A DNA stretch of 64,000 bases from Pantoea phytobeneficialis (GTDB lineage: Bacteria > Pseudomonadota > Gammaproteobacteria > Enterobacterales > Enterobacteriaceae), in NCBI RefSeq assembly GCF_009728735.1, contig NZ_CP024637.1, positions 442,341 to 506,340 of the forward strand, in the 5' to 3' direction. Shown here piece by piece: positions 51,577-60,044 of this stretch; the first letter of the stretch is position 1; each line of letters opens with the position of its first letter. The notes below the pieces were generated by a model that was not told the DNA's origin, made no database searches, and saw only the letters and a list, made by a program, of their open reading frames with translations. Made by a program: the position numbers and the translations under genes.

Positions 51577-52440
51577 CTACCCCGCCTCCACCAGCAAACG
51601 TCCCAATTCCCCCGCCAGTTCTGAGTTCGCCTGCCCGGCCCGCTGCACCAGCCCTACCTCGCGGTAAAACGTCTCCGCTCCCATCTCCACCACCCGCACC
51701 GTCTTTGGCCAGCGCTGAGTCGGTTGGGTTTGTGGCACCAGCGCCACCCCCAACCCATTCGCCACCAGTTTTACAATCGCCTCCAGCTCATCCACTTCGC
51801 ACAGCTCCTGCACATCGATACTGCGCTCCCGCAGATAACGGTCCACCTGGCGGCCACCAAATGAAGTACGGTCATAACGAATAAACGGATGTGTCGCCAG
51901 CAATTGTGCCGCTTCATCCCCCGTCACCTGACGCGGCACAATCAATCGGTAAGGTTCGCGACGTAAGGTGGTCCAGTGCAAATCGGTTTGCAGCGCAAAC
52001 GGCGGGCGGATCACTGCCGCCAGATCCAGCTCCCCGGCGTCCACCAGGTTGACCAATTCCAGCGACAAACCCGGTACGATGCGCGTCTGGCAACCGGGAA
52101 ACTGCTTATGAAATCGCGTTAACGCAGTGGGCAACAGCGAACGCTGAATAGAGGCAATTGCACCCAGGGTGACGCGAGCTGCCGGACGGGGCAGTTCGGC
52201 CTTATCACCGAGATGGCGGTATAGCGTCAGCAGCTCATCCACCTGCGGCAACAATTGTTGACCGCGCAGATTAAGCCTGGCGCTGCGCCCGCTGCGGTCA
52301 AAAAGATCAAAACCTAACTCGGCTTCCAGTCTGAGCATTTGCGCGCTCACCGCTGCCTGGGTCAGACCAATTTTGTCACCCGCTGCGGCAAAGTTGCCCT
52401 CCTGCACCACCACCATGAAGGTTTTTAGTTCCCGAATCAT
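51577..52440 (-). CDS. LysR-family regulator
   Basis: The 287-residue protein has an N-terminal LysR HTH ([20 protein letters not shown], then [20 protein letters not shown]) and a LysR substrate domain ([20 protein letters not shown] near residue 95). ATG 52440 is chosen over a GTG nine bases upstream because LysR proteins start here and GAGTG lies eight bases ahead. It is divergent from the VOC gene at 52574 and is its likely regulator. Confidence 0.88.
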   Translation of the reverse strand: MIRELKTFMVVVQEGNFAAAGDKIGLTQAAVSAQMLRLEAELGFDLFDRSGRSARLNLRGQQLLPQVDELLTLYRHLGDKAELPRPAARVTLGAIASIQRSLLPTALTRFHKQFPGCQTRIVPGLSLELVNLVDAGELDLAAVIRPPFALQTDLHWTTLRREPYRLIVPRQVTGDEAAQLLATHPFIRYDRTSFGGRQVDRYLRERSIDVQELCEVDELEAIVKLVANGLGVALVPQTQPTQRWPKTVRVVEMGAETFYREVGLVQRAGQANSELAGELGRLLVEAG

Positions 52441-52573
52441 CGATGACACTCAAAAATTATTTGTATTAACCCCAACTATATATTGTTTTTATTCAAACAA
52501 AACCATTCGTATGATTTTGAGCAGATGCTGCACCAGCGGCACACCGCCCCCTCTTTTTGATGCTGGAGACACT

Positions 52574-52999
52574 ATGAGCCTTTCCCCTTTTCACCTTGCC
52601 ATCCCGGTTTACGATCTTGATGCAGCACGCACCTTCTACGGCACCATTTTTGGTCTGGCAGAAGGTCGCTCCAGCACCCAGTGGGTCGATTTTGATTTTT
52701 ATGGTCATCAGTTGGTGATCCACGAGCACCCCAAAACCGCCTCCCAGGAAAACGTACATTCCAACCCGGTCGACGGCCATGATGTGCCTGTGCCGCACTT
52801 CGGCATTATTCTGCATTGGGATGAGTGGGAAGCGTTGGCTGAACGCCTGCGCGGGTTCAACACCAAATTCGTGATCGAACCCTATATTCGCTTTAAAGGG
52901 CAGGTCGGCGAACAGGCTACGATGTTCCTGTTCGACCCGTGCGGTAACGCGCTGGAATTCAAGGCGTTTAAAGATATGAGCCAACTGTTTGCCAAATAA
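52574..52999 (+). CDS. VOC-family dioxygenase/glyoxalase-like protein
   Basis: The 141-residue protein forms one VOC unit pair. It has [20 protein letters not shown] at the start, with a His metal ligand, HQLVIHEHP in the middle, [16 protein letters not shown] with a second His, and a C-terminal [16 protein letters not shown] with the Glu ligand. This resembles the small extradiol-dioxygenase-like VOC proteins. GGAG lies before the ATG. It is divergent from the LysR gene and convergent with the epoxide-hydrolase-like gene. Confidence 0.85.
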   Translation: MSLSPFHLAIPVYDLDAARTFYGTIFGLAEGRSSTQWVDFDFYGHQLVIHEHPKTASQENVHSNPVDGHDVPVPHFGIILHWDEWEALAERLRGFNTKFVIEPYIRFKGQVGEQATMFLFDPCGNALEFKAFKDMSQLFAK

Positions 53000-53022
53000 G
53001 TTTTTGGTGTCAGCCCGCGTGC

Positions 53023-53928
53023 TTAACGGAAAAAGTGCGCCAGGGCAGCGGCCAGCGCCAGCGGTTGTTCATCCGGGATGAAATGGCCACTTTGGGCGAT
53101 AGTGATCCCGGTGACATCGTCGGCAAACTGCCGTAGCGGTGTCGCCATATCGGGGATGGAACCCTGATCGGCGCTGATTGCCAGCAGCGGCAGCGTCAGT
53201 TTGCCCTGCTCACGCAGCGCCCGATTCTGCTCCGCCGATTGCGTCACTACCCGATAGGGTGCCAGTCCGGCGCGCAACGCGCCATTCTGACGTAGCAAAC
53301 GCACATATTCAGCCATGTCAGCGTCGCTGAATACCATCGGGCTGGCGGTTTTACGCCGCAGAAACCACTCCAGATAAATCTCCTCGCGCCCACTGATTAA
53401 GGCTTCCGGTAAATCCGGCAATAAATGGAAGGCAAAGTGCCAGGTCTTCCAGGCTTTATCCGGCGTGGCTGGAAGCGCCTCGGGCAATGTGATCCCCGGA
53501 ATGCCCGCGTCCAGCAGCGCCAGTTTGATAACTTGCTGGCTGTAGCGCACGGCATACGGCCAGGCGACCCAGGCTCCTACGTCATGCGCGGCCAGGTAAT
53601 AGCGCGGATGACCAAGCTGTTGCATCAGCCCCTGAACCTTAGCCGCCAGTGCCTGAGTATCGTAACCAGCCGACGGTTTGTCAGAGTCACCCTGTCCGGG
53701 CAAATCCGGCGCGATAATGAAATACCGATCGGCCAACTGCGCCATGACCTGATGCCAGGCGTACCAGCTTTGTGGGAAGCCAGCCAGCAACAGTAAAATT
53801 TCTCCCTGCGGATTGCCGCCGCTGACATAGTGCAGACGAACGCCCTCCACGGTGGCGTAGTGATGCGCAAAACCGGGCAGATTCGCCACCGGTTGGGACC
53901 AGGGTTGGGCGATAGCATGATCGGACAT
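53023..53928 (-). CDS. Alpha/beta hydrolase, epoxide hydrolase/dehalogenase type
   Basis: The 301-residue protein has the epoxide-hydrolase pattern. The nucleophile motif is HDVGAW near residue 110, where Asp rather than Ser is the nucleophile. The oxyanion region reads AGFPQSW, with Ala in place of the usual His, and a catalytic His is in SGHFIPDEQP near the C-terminus. The gene is preceded by an operator-like repeat that matches the one ahead of the TetR gene, so it is probably a TetR target. The physiological substrate is unknown. Confidence 0.85.
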   Translation of the reverse strand: MSDHAIAQPWSQPVANLPGFAHHYATVEGVRLHYVSGGNPQGEILLLLAGFPQSWYAWHQVMAQLADRYFIIAPDLPGQGDSDKPSAGYDTQALAAKVQGLMQQLGHPRYYLAAHDVGAWVAWPYAVRYSQQVIKLALLDAGIPGITLPEALPATPDKAWKTWHFAFHLLPDLPEALISGREEIYLEWFLRRKTASPMVFSDADMAEYVRLLRQNGALRAGLAPYRVVTQSAEQNRALREQGKLTLPLLAISADQGSIPDMATPLRQFADDVTGITIAQSGHFIPDEQPLALAAALAHFFR

Positions 53929-53941
53929 GTAAACCTCCAGT

Positions 53942-53967
53942 TATTTAGGAAATGATTATTTCCTTAT
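53942..53967. promoter_or_regulatory. TetR operator before the hydrolase gene
   Basis: The sequence contains AGGAAAT-GATT-ATTTCCT, a perfect 7-bp inverted repeat. Over 26 bases it matches the site ahead of the TetR gene at 22 positions. It lies 14 bases before the hydrolase ATG. Confidence 0.65.
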
Positions 53968-53980
53968 TAGGTAAAAAATT

Positions 53981-54580
53981 TTAATTCAGCAGCGTCAGGG
54001 CGCTGGCTATCAGTCGCTCACGCGCCGGTAAATCCTGCATTTTTCCAGCCACGCGCATTCCCAACACCAGACAGAGCAACACGCCTCCCACGGCTTCAGC
54101 GTCAAGTTGTGGATTAACCGAACCATCCTGCTGCCCCTGCTCCAGCAATTGCAGCATCGATTGCTGGTTGCGTTCGAGCGCCGCACGCACCAGTTCAGCA
54201 AGCTCTGCATCCAGTACCTGGAGCTCGATAGCACTCCCCACCACCAGGCAACCGCGCCGCCCTTCAATATCACTGGCGGATTCAAGGTAAAAACGCAGCA
54301 CTTCAGCAATACGCGACCGGCCATCCGGTTGTTGCGCCAGCCGCTGGCGCAGCGCCTGATTACGTAGCGAGGTATAGCGCGCGAACACCTGCAAAAACAG
54401 GCCGCGTTTGTCGGTAAAGGCTTTGTAGATACTGCCGGCGGTAAGTTGCATCGCTGCGCTGAGATCGCTGATTGACGCGCTGTGGTAGCCCTTTTCACGA
54501 AATACCAGCATGGCACGATCGAGCGCGGCATCGGTGTCAAACTGACGCGGGCGACCGCGTTCACGGGGCTGTACAGACAT
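53981..54580 (-). CDS. TetR-family repressor
   Basis: The 199-residue protein has an N-terminal TetR HTH (GRPRQFDTDAALDRAMLVF, then SISDLSAAMQLTAGSIYKAF) and an all-helical ligand domain (GCLVVGSAIELQVLDAEL). The pattern is like the AcrR/NemR-type subgroup. ATG 54580 (MSVQPRERG) is chosen because the frame upstream runs through the operator. It precedes the hydrolase gene on the same strand with a 52-nt gap and matching operators lie before both genes. Confidence 0.9.
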   Translation of the reverse strand: MSVQPRERGRPRQFDTDAALDRAMLVFREKGYHSASISDLSAAMQLTAGSIYKAFTDKRGLFLQVFARYTSLRNQALRQRLAQQPDGRSRIAEVLRFYLESASDIEGRRGCLVVGSAIELQVLDAELAELVRAALERNQQSMLQLLEQGQQDGSVNPQLDAEAVGGVLLCLVLGMRVAGKMQDLPARERLIASALTLLN

Positions 54581-54587
54581 CTTATTA

Positions 54588-54617
54588 CCATTTAGGAAAT
54601 GATTGATTCCTAAATGG
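54588..54617. promoter_or_regulatory. TetR autoregulatory operator
   Basis: CCATTTAGGAA and TTCCTAAATGG are perfect 11-base arms around an eight-base spacer, seven bases before the TetR ATG. A closely matching site lies before the hydrolase gene, which supports recognition by this TetR. Confidence 0.8.
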
Positions 54618-54745
54618 TGCCACAGTTTTGTTTTGAGGGGAAGCACGACAGCTCGCGGCTGATTTCATATTCTAATCACCTTGCCACTTGCCCTGTTTAA
54701 ATTTACAGTGTCGCCCTTACCCAATCCTTCATCAAAGAAAACCTT

Positions 54746-55654
54746 ATGCGAACAACGGATACGTTACGCCTGCTGCTGCTGGCAGCCATCTGGGGAGCCA
54801 GTTTTTTGTTTATGCGCATTGCCGTTCCGGCATTAGGTGCCGTCAATACCGCGTTTCTGCGCGTGGTTTGCGGCAGTATCGGCCTGCTGGTGATTATGGC
54901 TGTGCTGAGAATGCCGCTGCGTTTCGACGGCAAACTGCGCTGGGCAATGCTGCTTGGGGTGATCAACTCCGGGCTGCCGTTCCTGATGTATTGCCTCGCT
55001 GCACGCGTGTTGCCCGCTGGCTATTCCGCCATCCTGAACGCCACTGCGCCGCTGATGGGCGTAATCATGGGTGCGGCCTTCTTTGCCGAAAAACTGACGT
55101 TGAAGAAAGTGATGGGTATGGTGGCGGGGTTTGCCGGTATCCTGCTAATCAGTACCACCGGTGAAGCACATCTTACCCGCGCGTTAATCCTTGGCATTCT
55201 GGCTTGTCTGGTAGCAACCACCTGCTACGGCATCGCTGGGTTTCTCGCCAAACGTTGGATCACTGCACGCGGAGGGATGGATGCCACCAAAGTGGCGTTT
55301 GGTAGCCAACTGGGGGCATCCTGCTTTCTGCTGCCGTTCTTTGCCGTTACCGCGCCGCAGACCGCAGCCAGCCAGTGGCAAATCCCGGAGGTCTGGGCTT
55401 GCATTCTGGCGGTGGGCTTTATCTGTACGGCGCTGGCTTACATTCTTTATTTCCGCTTGCTGGCAGATATCGGCCCACTGCGTACCCTGACCGTGACTTT
55501 CCTGATCCCACCTTTCGGCATTTTCTGGGGTTGGCTGGTACTGGGCGAGGCGTTAAATCAAGGATTTACCGCCGGAGCGTTGCTGATCGTTTGTGCGGTT
55601 TGGCTGGTGGTCAAAGCGGACCGACCAACCCCGCAGGTCGCCAGCGTAAAATAA
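54746..55654 (+). CDS. EamA/DMT-family exporter
   Basis: The 302-residue inner-membrane protein has ten hydrophobic segments arranged as two EamA repeats. It shows LAAIWGASFLFMRIAVPALG at the start, SAILNATAPLMGVIMGAAF near residue 95 and TFLIPPFGIFWGWLVLGEAL near 255. Members export small metabolites or amino acids. It is divergent from the TetR gene, with the operator in the 165-nt gap between them, so it may be part of the same regulon. It converges with the RpiR gene five bases away. Confidence 0.9.
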   Translation: MRTTDTLRLLLLAAIWGASFLFMRIAVPALGAVNTAFLRVVCGSIGLLVIMAVLRMPLRFDGKLRWAMLLGVINSGLPFLMYCLAARVLPAGYSAILNATAPLMGVIMGAAFFAEKLTLKKVMGMVAGFAGILLISTTGEAHLTRALILGILACLVATTCYGIAGFLAKRWITARGGMDATKVAFGSQLGASCFLLPFFAVTAPQTAASQWQIPEVWACILAVGFICTALAYILYFRLLADIGPLRTLTVTFLIPPFGIFWGWLVLGEALNQGFTAGALLIVCAVWLVVKADRPTPQVASVK

Positions 55655-55659
55655 CCCGA

Positions 55660-56550
55660 CTACTTTTTGCTGGTCGGTTTCATGCTGCGATTCAGATCCT
55701 GAATGCGCTTCATGGTTTTGACGGTGCGCGTCGCATTGGCCGACGCCACCGACAAAATCAGCATTTCCAGACACACCAGCACCGCGCTATGCAACGGCAT
55801 ACGGCCATCTTCCCCGCCGCGTGGCACATTGATCACCACATCCGCTTCTTTGGCGAAAACAGAATCCGCGGCATTGGTCAGCAAAATAATCGGGATCCCC
55901 AGACGTTTTGCTTCCTTGATGGTGGTAATCCCTTCCCGATGCGCCGATTTTTGCGCCATCATGATCAACACGTCACCACGTTGTAAGGCGATAAGTTGTT
56001 CCGCCAACGCAATACCGGAGCGATTTATCGAGACTGCCGGAATACCAATACGCACCAATAAGCGGCGGCTATAATCCGCCAGCACACCTGAGGCATTAAT
56101 GCCAAATAAGCCAACCTGACGCGCCTCAATTAATAATGCCACCGCGGCGGCAATGGCCTGGCGATTATGCGGTTCAGCTAACGCATCACAGGCGCGTTTA
56201 TGTCCATCCAACACAAAATCGATCCCGGAGTTAATATCGCAGGAAAGCTCACTGACGGTGGTGGCCATTTTTTCTTCGGAATTCATGACCGGGCCAAACC
56301 AGACTTCCAGCGTTTTTTTTAAATCTCGTAATCCGGCAAAACCTAATGCCTGCACCGCACGGACTACCGTGGCATCTGAACTGTTGGTCGCTGCCGCAAT
56401 CTCCATTGCCGTGGCTTCCACCACCGCCTCACGATTTTCATGGATATAGCGCACCACGGTTTGTAGCTGTGGTGAAAGCGAAGCAGCCCGCGCGCGATAG
56501 CGTTCACCCAGAACATCGACACGATTTTTTATTTTATTTACTGACGCCAT
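55660..56550 (-). CDS. MurR/RpiR-family regulator
   Basis: The 296-residue protein has an N-terminal HTH_6 domain (ATAMEIAAATNSSDATVVRA near residue 45, with QALGFAGLRDLK) and a C-terminal SIS phosphosugar-binding domain (VGLFGINASGVLADY near 145, VLIMMAQKSAHREG near 195). Such regulators sense sugar phosphates. No sugar gene is adjacent; the next gene is an orphan siderophore-type binding protein, divergent across about 310 nt. Confidence 0.9.
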   Translation of the reverse strand: MASVNKIKNRVDVLGERYRARAASLSPQLQTVVRYIHENREAVVEATAMEIAAATNSSDATVVRAVQALGFAGLRDLKKTLEVWFGPVMNSEEKMATTVSELSCDINSGIDFVLDGHKRACDALAEPHNRQAIAAAVALLIEARQVGLFGINASGVLADYSRRLLVRIGIPAVSINRSGIALAEQLIALQRGDVLIMMAQKSAHREGITTIKEAKRLGIPIILLTNAADSVFAKEADVVINVPRGGEDGRMPLHSAVLVCLEMLILSVASANATRTVKTMKRIQDLNRSMKPTSKK

Positions 56551-56861
56551 ATTATGTCCGATCTGTTTGTTTTAAATGAGATTGTTGCCGACTGGCGCAC
56601 TCCCCACGGCCACATCCGTAGTGACACCAAAGGAATTTCACAACAAAAACTACAGGGAAATGTGACGGAAAACCATCGCCTTATATCTTTATAATGGATA
56701 TTATTCAATAGGTTATTAATAAAATGACCGGTTCAAAAATGTCGCTATTGTCGCTGTAGCGACTCGGGTGTTTTTTAAATTTACTACTACATTCCCTCAT
56801 GGTTGAATGATTCTCAATTACATCATAACACACCAAATTCGCTGAGAAAGAGAGGCGATCG
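56551..56861. other. Divergent gene-free region before the binding protein
   Basis: About 310 AT-rich bases hold the promoters of the RpiR gene and the binding-protein gene. The sequence around 56804-56824 (TTGAATGATTCTCAATTACA) has a partial Fur-box pattern. No small gene is seen. Confidence 0.55.
56804..56824 (+). promoter_or_regulatory. Weak Fur-like site
   Basis: GAATGATTCTCAATTACAT contains the AATGATTCTCA part of a Fur box but lacks a good second half. The binding protein downstream has a ferric-siderophore-type fold, so iron control would make sense. Confidence 0.3.
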
Positions 56862-57989
56862 TTGAATTCTAAGGCGTTAATCATCCGGCCATTACGTGGG
56901 GTAATGGCCCTGTTTTTACTGCTGCTGAGTAGTCATGCGTTGGCAAAAACCATCACCGATATTGATGGCAATCAAGTCACCATTCCTGACAATCCACAGC
57001 GCATCGTGCTGGGCGAAAGCCGTATGCTGTACACGCTGGCAATGCTGGAACCGGGTGATCCGTTCAAATATATTGTCGGCTGGCCGCAGGACCTGAAAAA
57101 GTATGACAGCCAGACCTGGGACATCTTTGCGCGTCAGTTTCCGCAGATGCTGAAGATCCCGACGCTGGGTTCCGGTGGTATCAATGATATAAACCCGGAG
57201 CAGGTGCTGGCGTTAAAACCGGACGTGGTGATCCTGCCAAGCCTGGCACGCTATGACGACGGCGATTTGCGCCTGGCAGCGATGCTCAAGGCGGCGCACA
57301 TTCCGGTGGTTAAAATCGACCTGCGCGTACATTTGCTGAAGAACACCACGCGCAGCGTCGCAATCTTTGGTGAAGTACTGAACCAGCAGGCACGAGCCAA
57401 CGCCTTCAATGATTTCTACCGCGCGCACATGCAGGTGATTCAGCAGCGTCTGGCGAGTTATCAGGGGCCAAAACCGACGGTGCTGCTGCAACTCCATCTC
57501 GGACGTCGCAATGAATGTTGCGTCACCGCCGTAAAAGGCAGCCTGGGTGAATTGCTGAACGCGGCCGGAGGCGACAATATCGCCAGCAAAACTGTGCAAG
57601 GCGTGTTTGGGCGTCTGAGTGAAGAGACGGTGATCGCCACGCAACCGGAATACTACATCGCCACGGGTGCAGGGGATAACGATGCGCAAAGCGCGCTGAA
57701 GTTAGGTCCGGCAGTGGCTCCGCAAGCAGTGCAAAGCAGCTTTAACGCCATGACCGCAAAACAGAACGGCCTGCGTGAACTGAAAGCACTGCGCAACGGT
57801 CATGCGGCGGTGATTTGGATGAATTTCTACCTCAGCCCGTGGCATATCGCCGCCACTGAGTTTATGGCGAAGACGCTGTATCCGGATCGGTTTAAAGATG
57901 TCGAGCCTGAGCAAACCCTGAAGCAAATCTTCCATGACTATCTGCCGATTCCGTATAGCGGCACGTATTTCCTGCAACCACAGCCATAA
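56862..57989 (+). CDS. Orphan BtuF/FepB-type periplasmic binding protein
   Basis: The 375-residue protein has a signal peptide (LRGVMALFLLLLSSHALA-K) and the Peripla_BP_2 pattern: ITDIDGNQVTIPDNPQRIVL, INPEQVLALKPDVVILPSLA near residue 110, and a second lobe after a long helix (LLNAAGGDNIA near 230). This class binds ferric siderophores, haem or cobalamin. The start appears to be TTG at 56862, with AGAGG upstream. No permease or ATPase gene is adjacent, so it must serve a transporter encoded elsewhere. Confidence 0.82.
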   Translation: MNSKALIIRPLRGVMALFLLLLSSHALAKTITDIDGNQVTIPDNPQRIVLGESRMLYTLAMLEPGDPFKYIVGWPQDLKKYDSQTWDIFARQFPQMLKIPTLGSGGINDINPEQVLALKPDVVILPSLARYDDGDLRLAAMLKAAHIPVVKIDLRVHLLKNTTRSVAIFGEVLNQQARANAFNDFYRAHMQVIQQRLASYQGPKPTVLLQLHLGRRNECCVTAVKGSLGELLNAAGGDNIASKTVQGVFGRLSEETVIATQPEYYIATGAGDNDAQSALKLGPAVAPQAVQSSFNAMTAKQNGLRELKALRNGHAAVIWMNFYLSPWHIAATEFMAKTLYPDRFKDVEPEQTLKQIFHDYLPIPYSGTYFLQPQP

Positions 57990-58004
57990 AATGCCTACCT
58001 TCTC

Positions 58005-58122
58005 GTAGCGGCACGGTTTATCGCGCAATCCTGTGCATGATGCAGGAAAAAGCCGCGCGATAAATCGCGCCGCTACTGCCCGTGCAGAATTGCGTATCTG
58101 CCTGCGATAAATCGCGCCGTTA
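58005..58122. repeat. REP-like cluster of three
   Basis: A changed copy (58005-58026), a full inverted copy (58055-58076) and a partial one (58103-58122) lie between the binding-protein gene and treZ. Confidence 0.85.
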
Positions 58123-58262
58123 CGGAAAACATGCCACCGTAGTCTATGCTTGTTTCTCACAGGCTAATCCCTGACCACCCCGAAATTTATAGCTCGCATT
58201 ACCGTATTAGAAACTGCGCGACGTCGTTGACAGCTCACTTCTGGAACCAGCGAGGCGATAAA

Positions 58263-60044
58263 ATGGAGTCCAATACCTTTAACAAAAGTTGGGGTGCTGA
58301 GTATGCACCAGACGGCAGCGTGCGCTTTCGCCTCTGGGCCTCCGGCCAGCGCAGCGTCACACTGCGTCTGGCAGGCGTTGATCATGTGATGGAGACCAGT
58401 GGCAACGGCTGGTTTACATGGCAGGAGAGCCATGTGACGCCAGGTACGCCTTATCAGTATCTGCTGGCCGATGGCACGCTGGTGCCCGATCCCGCCTCAC
58501 GCGCGCAACAATCCGATGTGAATGGCCCCTCGCTGGTGATTAATCCCAACCACTATCCCTGGCAGCACCCTGACTGGACCGGACGCCGCTGGGAAGAGAG
58601 TGTTTTCTACGAGTTGCATATCGGCACTTTTACACCGCAGGGCACGTTTCAGGCGGCGATTGAAAAGCTGCCGCACCTGGCGGAACTGGGCATCACCATG
58701 ATTGAGCTACTGCCGGTTGCGCAGTTTGGCGGTAACCGTGGCTGGGGTTATGACGGCGTGCTGCTCTATGCCCCCCATTCGGCCTACGGCACGCCCGATG
58801 AGCTGCGGGCGCTGGTGGATGCCGCGCACGGGTTGGGTATCTTAGTGGTACTGGATATCGTGCTTAACCACTTTGGCCCGGAAGGCAATTATCTGCCGCT
58901 GTTATCACCGGATTTTTTCCACCAGCAACGGATGACGCCCTGGGGGGCCGCAATCGCCTATGATGTCGCGCCGGCACGTCACTACATTGTCGAAGCGCCC
59001 TTGTACTGGCTGAAAGAATTCCGCTTTGATGGCCTGCGCTTTGACGCCATCGACCAGATCAAAGACCCATCCGGGCAACACGTATTGCTGGAAATCGCTG
59101 AGCGTATTCGTCAGGAGATCAGCGACCGGCAGATTCATCTCACCACCGAAGACAGTCGCAACGTTATTTTTCTGCATCCACGCGACCCGGACGGCAGCGC
59201 GCCACTGTTTACCGGCGAGTGGAATGATGACTTCCATAACGCGATTCATGTCCTCGCCACCGGTGAAACCCATGCGTACTACACCGATTTTGCCGACCAG
59301 CCGGAAAAACTGCTGGCCCGCATCCTGACGCAGGGCTTTGCTTATCAGGGCGAAGTCTCGCCCCACAGCGGCAAGCCACGCGGAGTGGACAGTTCCGGGC
59401 AACCGCCGGTGGCTTTTGTCGATTTTATTCAAAACCACGACCAGGTCGGCAACCGCGCCCAGGGTGACAGGCTGCTTACCCTCGCCGGAAAGGCTCGCAC
59501 TCAGGCATTGTTTGCCACCTTGCTGCTCGCACCACATATTCCATTGCTGTTTATGGGTGAGGAGTATGGCGAGACGCACCCTTTTCTGTTCTTCACCGAT
59601 TTCCACGGTGATCTGGCAAAAGCCGTACGCGAGGGGCGTGCCCGCGAGTTTACCGGCCATGCCGGACATGAGGCTGACAGCGTGCCGGACCCAAATGCCC
59701 GCAACACCTTTGTGAAGTCGAAGCTCGACTGGTCGAAAACCAGCGGCAGCGAGGGACAAGCGTGGCTGGCGTTGACCCGGCAACTGCTGGCGTTGCGTCA
59801 GCAACATATCGTGCCATTACTGAATCACACGCCCAAGGGCCGGGTTATCACCATCGCGCCAGGTTTGGTTGCAGTCAGTTGGCATTTTCCCGCAGGGACC
59901 CTGTCGCTGGCGCTGAATATCGGCGAGCAAGCACAGCCGCTGCCAGCGCTGCCCGGTACTACCCTGTTTAGCTCGACTCCGGTGACCGCTTCGTTGCCAC
60001 CCAATTCGGTGATCGTACGGCTGGCGCTGGAGGATCAACCATGA
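58263..60044 (+). CDS. treZ: TreZ, malto-oligosyltrehalose trehalohydrolase
   Basis: The 593-residue GH13 enzyme has an N-terminal CBM48-like domain (GAEYAPDGSVRFRLWASG), VFYELHIGTFTPQGTF near residue 115, and WGYDGVLLYAPHSAYGTPDE near 160. The catalytic region has FRFDGLRFDAIDQI near 255 (nucleophile Asp), HLTTEDSRN (acid Glu) and FIQNHDQVGNR near 390. It cleaves trehalose from maltooligosyltrehalose made by TreY. The start at 58263 (MESNTFNKSWG) is chosen on family alignment with GAGGCGATAAA ahead. It is the first gene of treZ-treY-glgX and overlaps treY by four bases. Confidence 0.95.
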   Translation: MESNTFNKSWGAEYAPDGSVRFRLWASGQRSVTLRLAGVDHVMETSGNGWFTWQESHVTPGTPYQYLLADGTLVPDPASRAQQSDVNGPSLVINPNHYPWQHPDWTGRRWEESVFYELHIGTFTPQGTFQAAIEKLPHLAELGITMIELLPVAQFGGNRGWGYDGVLLYAPHSAYGTPDELRALVDAAHGLGILVVLDIVLNHFGPEGNYLPLLSPDFFHQQRMTPWGAAIAYDVAPARHYIVEAPLYWLKEFRFDGLRFDAIDQIKDPSGQHVLLEIAERIRQEISDRQIHLTTEDSRNVIFLHPRDPDGSAPLFTGEWNDDFHNAIHVLATGETHAYYTDFADQPEKLLARILTQGFAYQGEVSPHSGKPRGVDSSGQPPVAFVDFIQNHDQVGNRAQGDRLLTLAGKARTQALFATLLLAPHIPLLFMGEEYGETHPFLFFTDFHGDLAKAVREGRAREFTGHAGHEADSVPDPNARNTFVKSKLDWSKTSGSEGQAWLALTRQLLALRQQHIVPLLNHTPKGRVITIAPGLVAVSWHFPAGTLSLALNIGEQAQPLPALPGTTLFSSTPVTASLPPNSVIVRLALEDQP

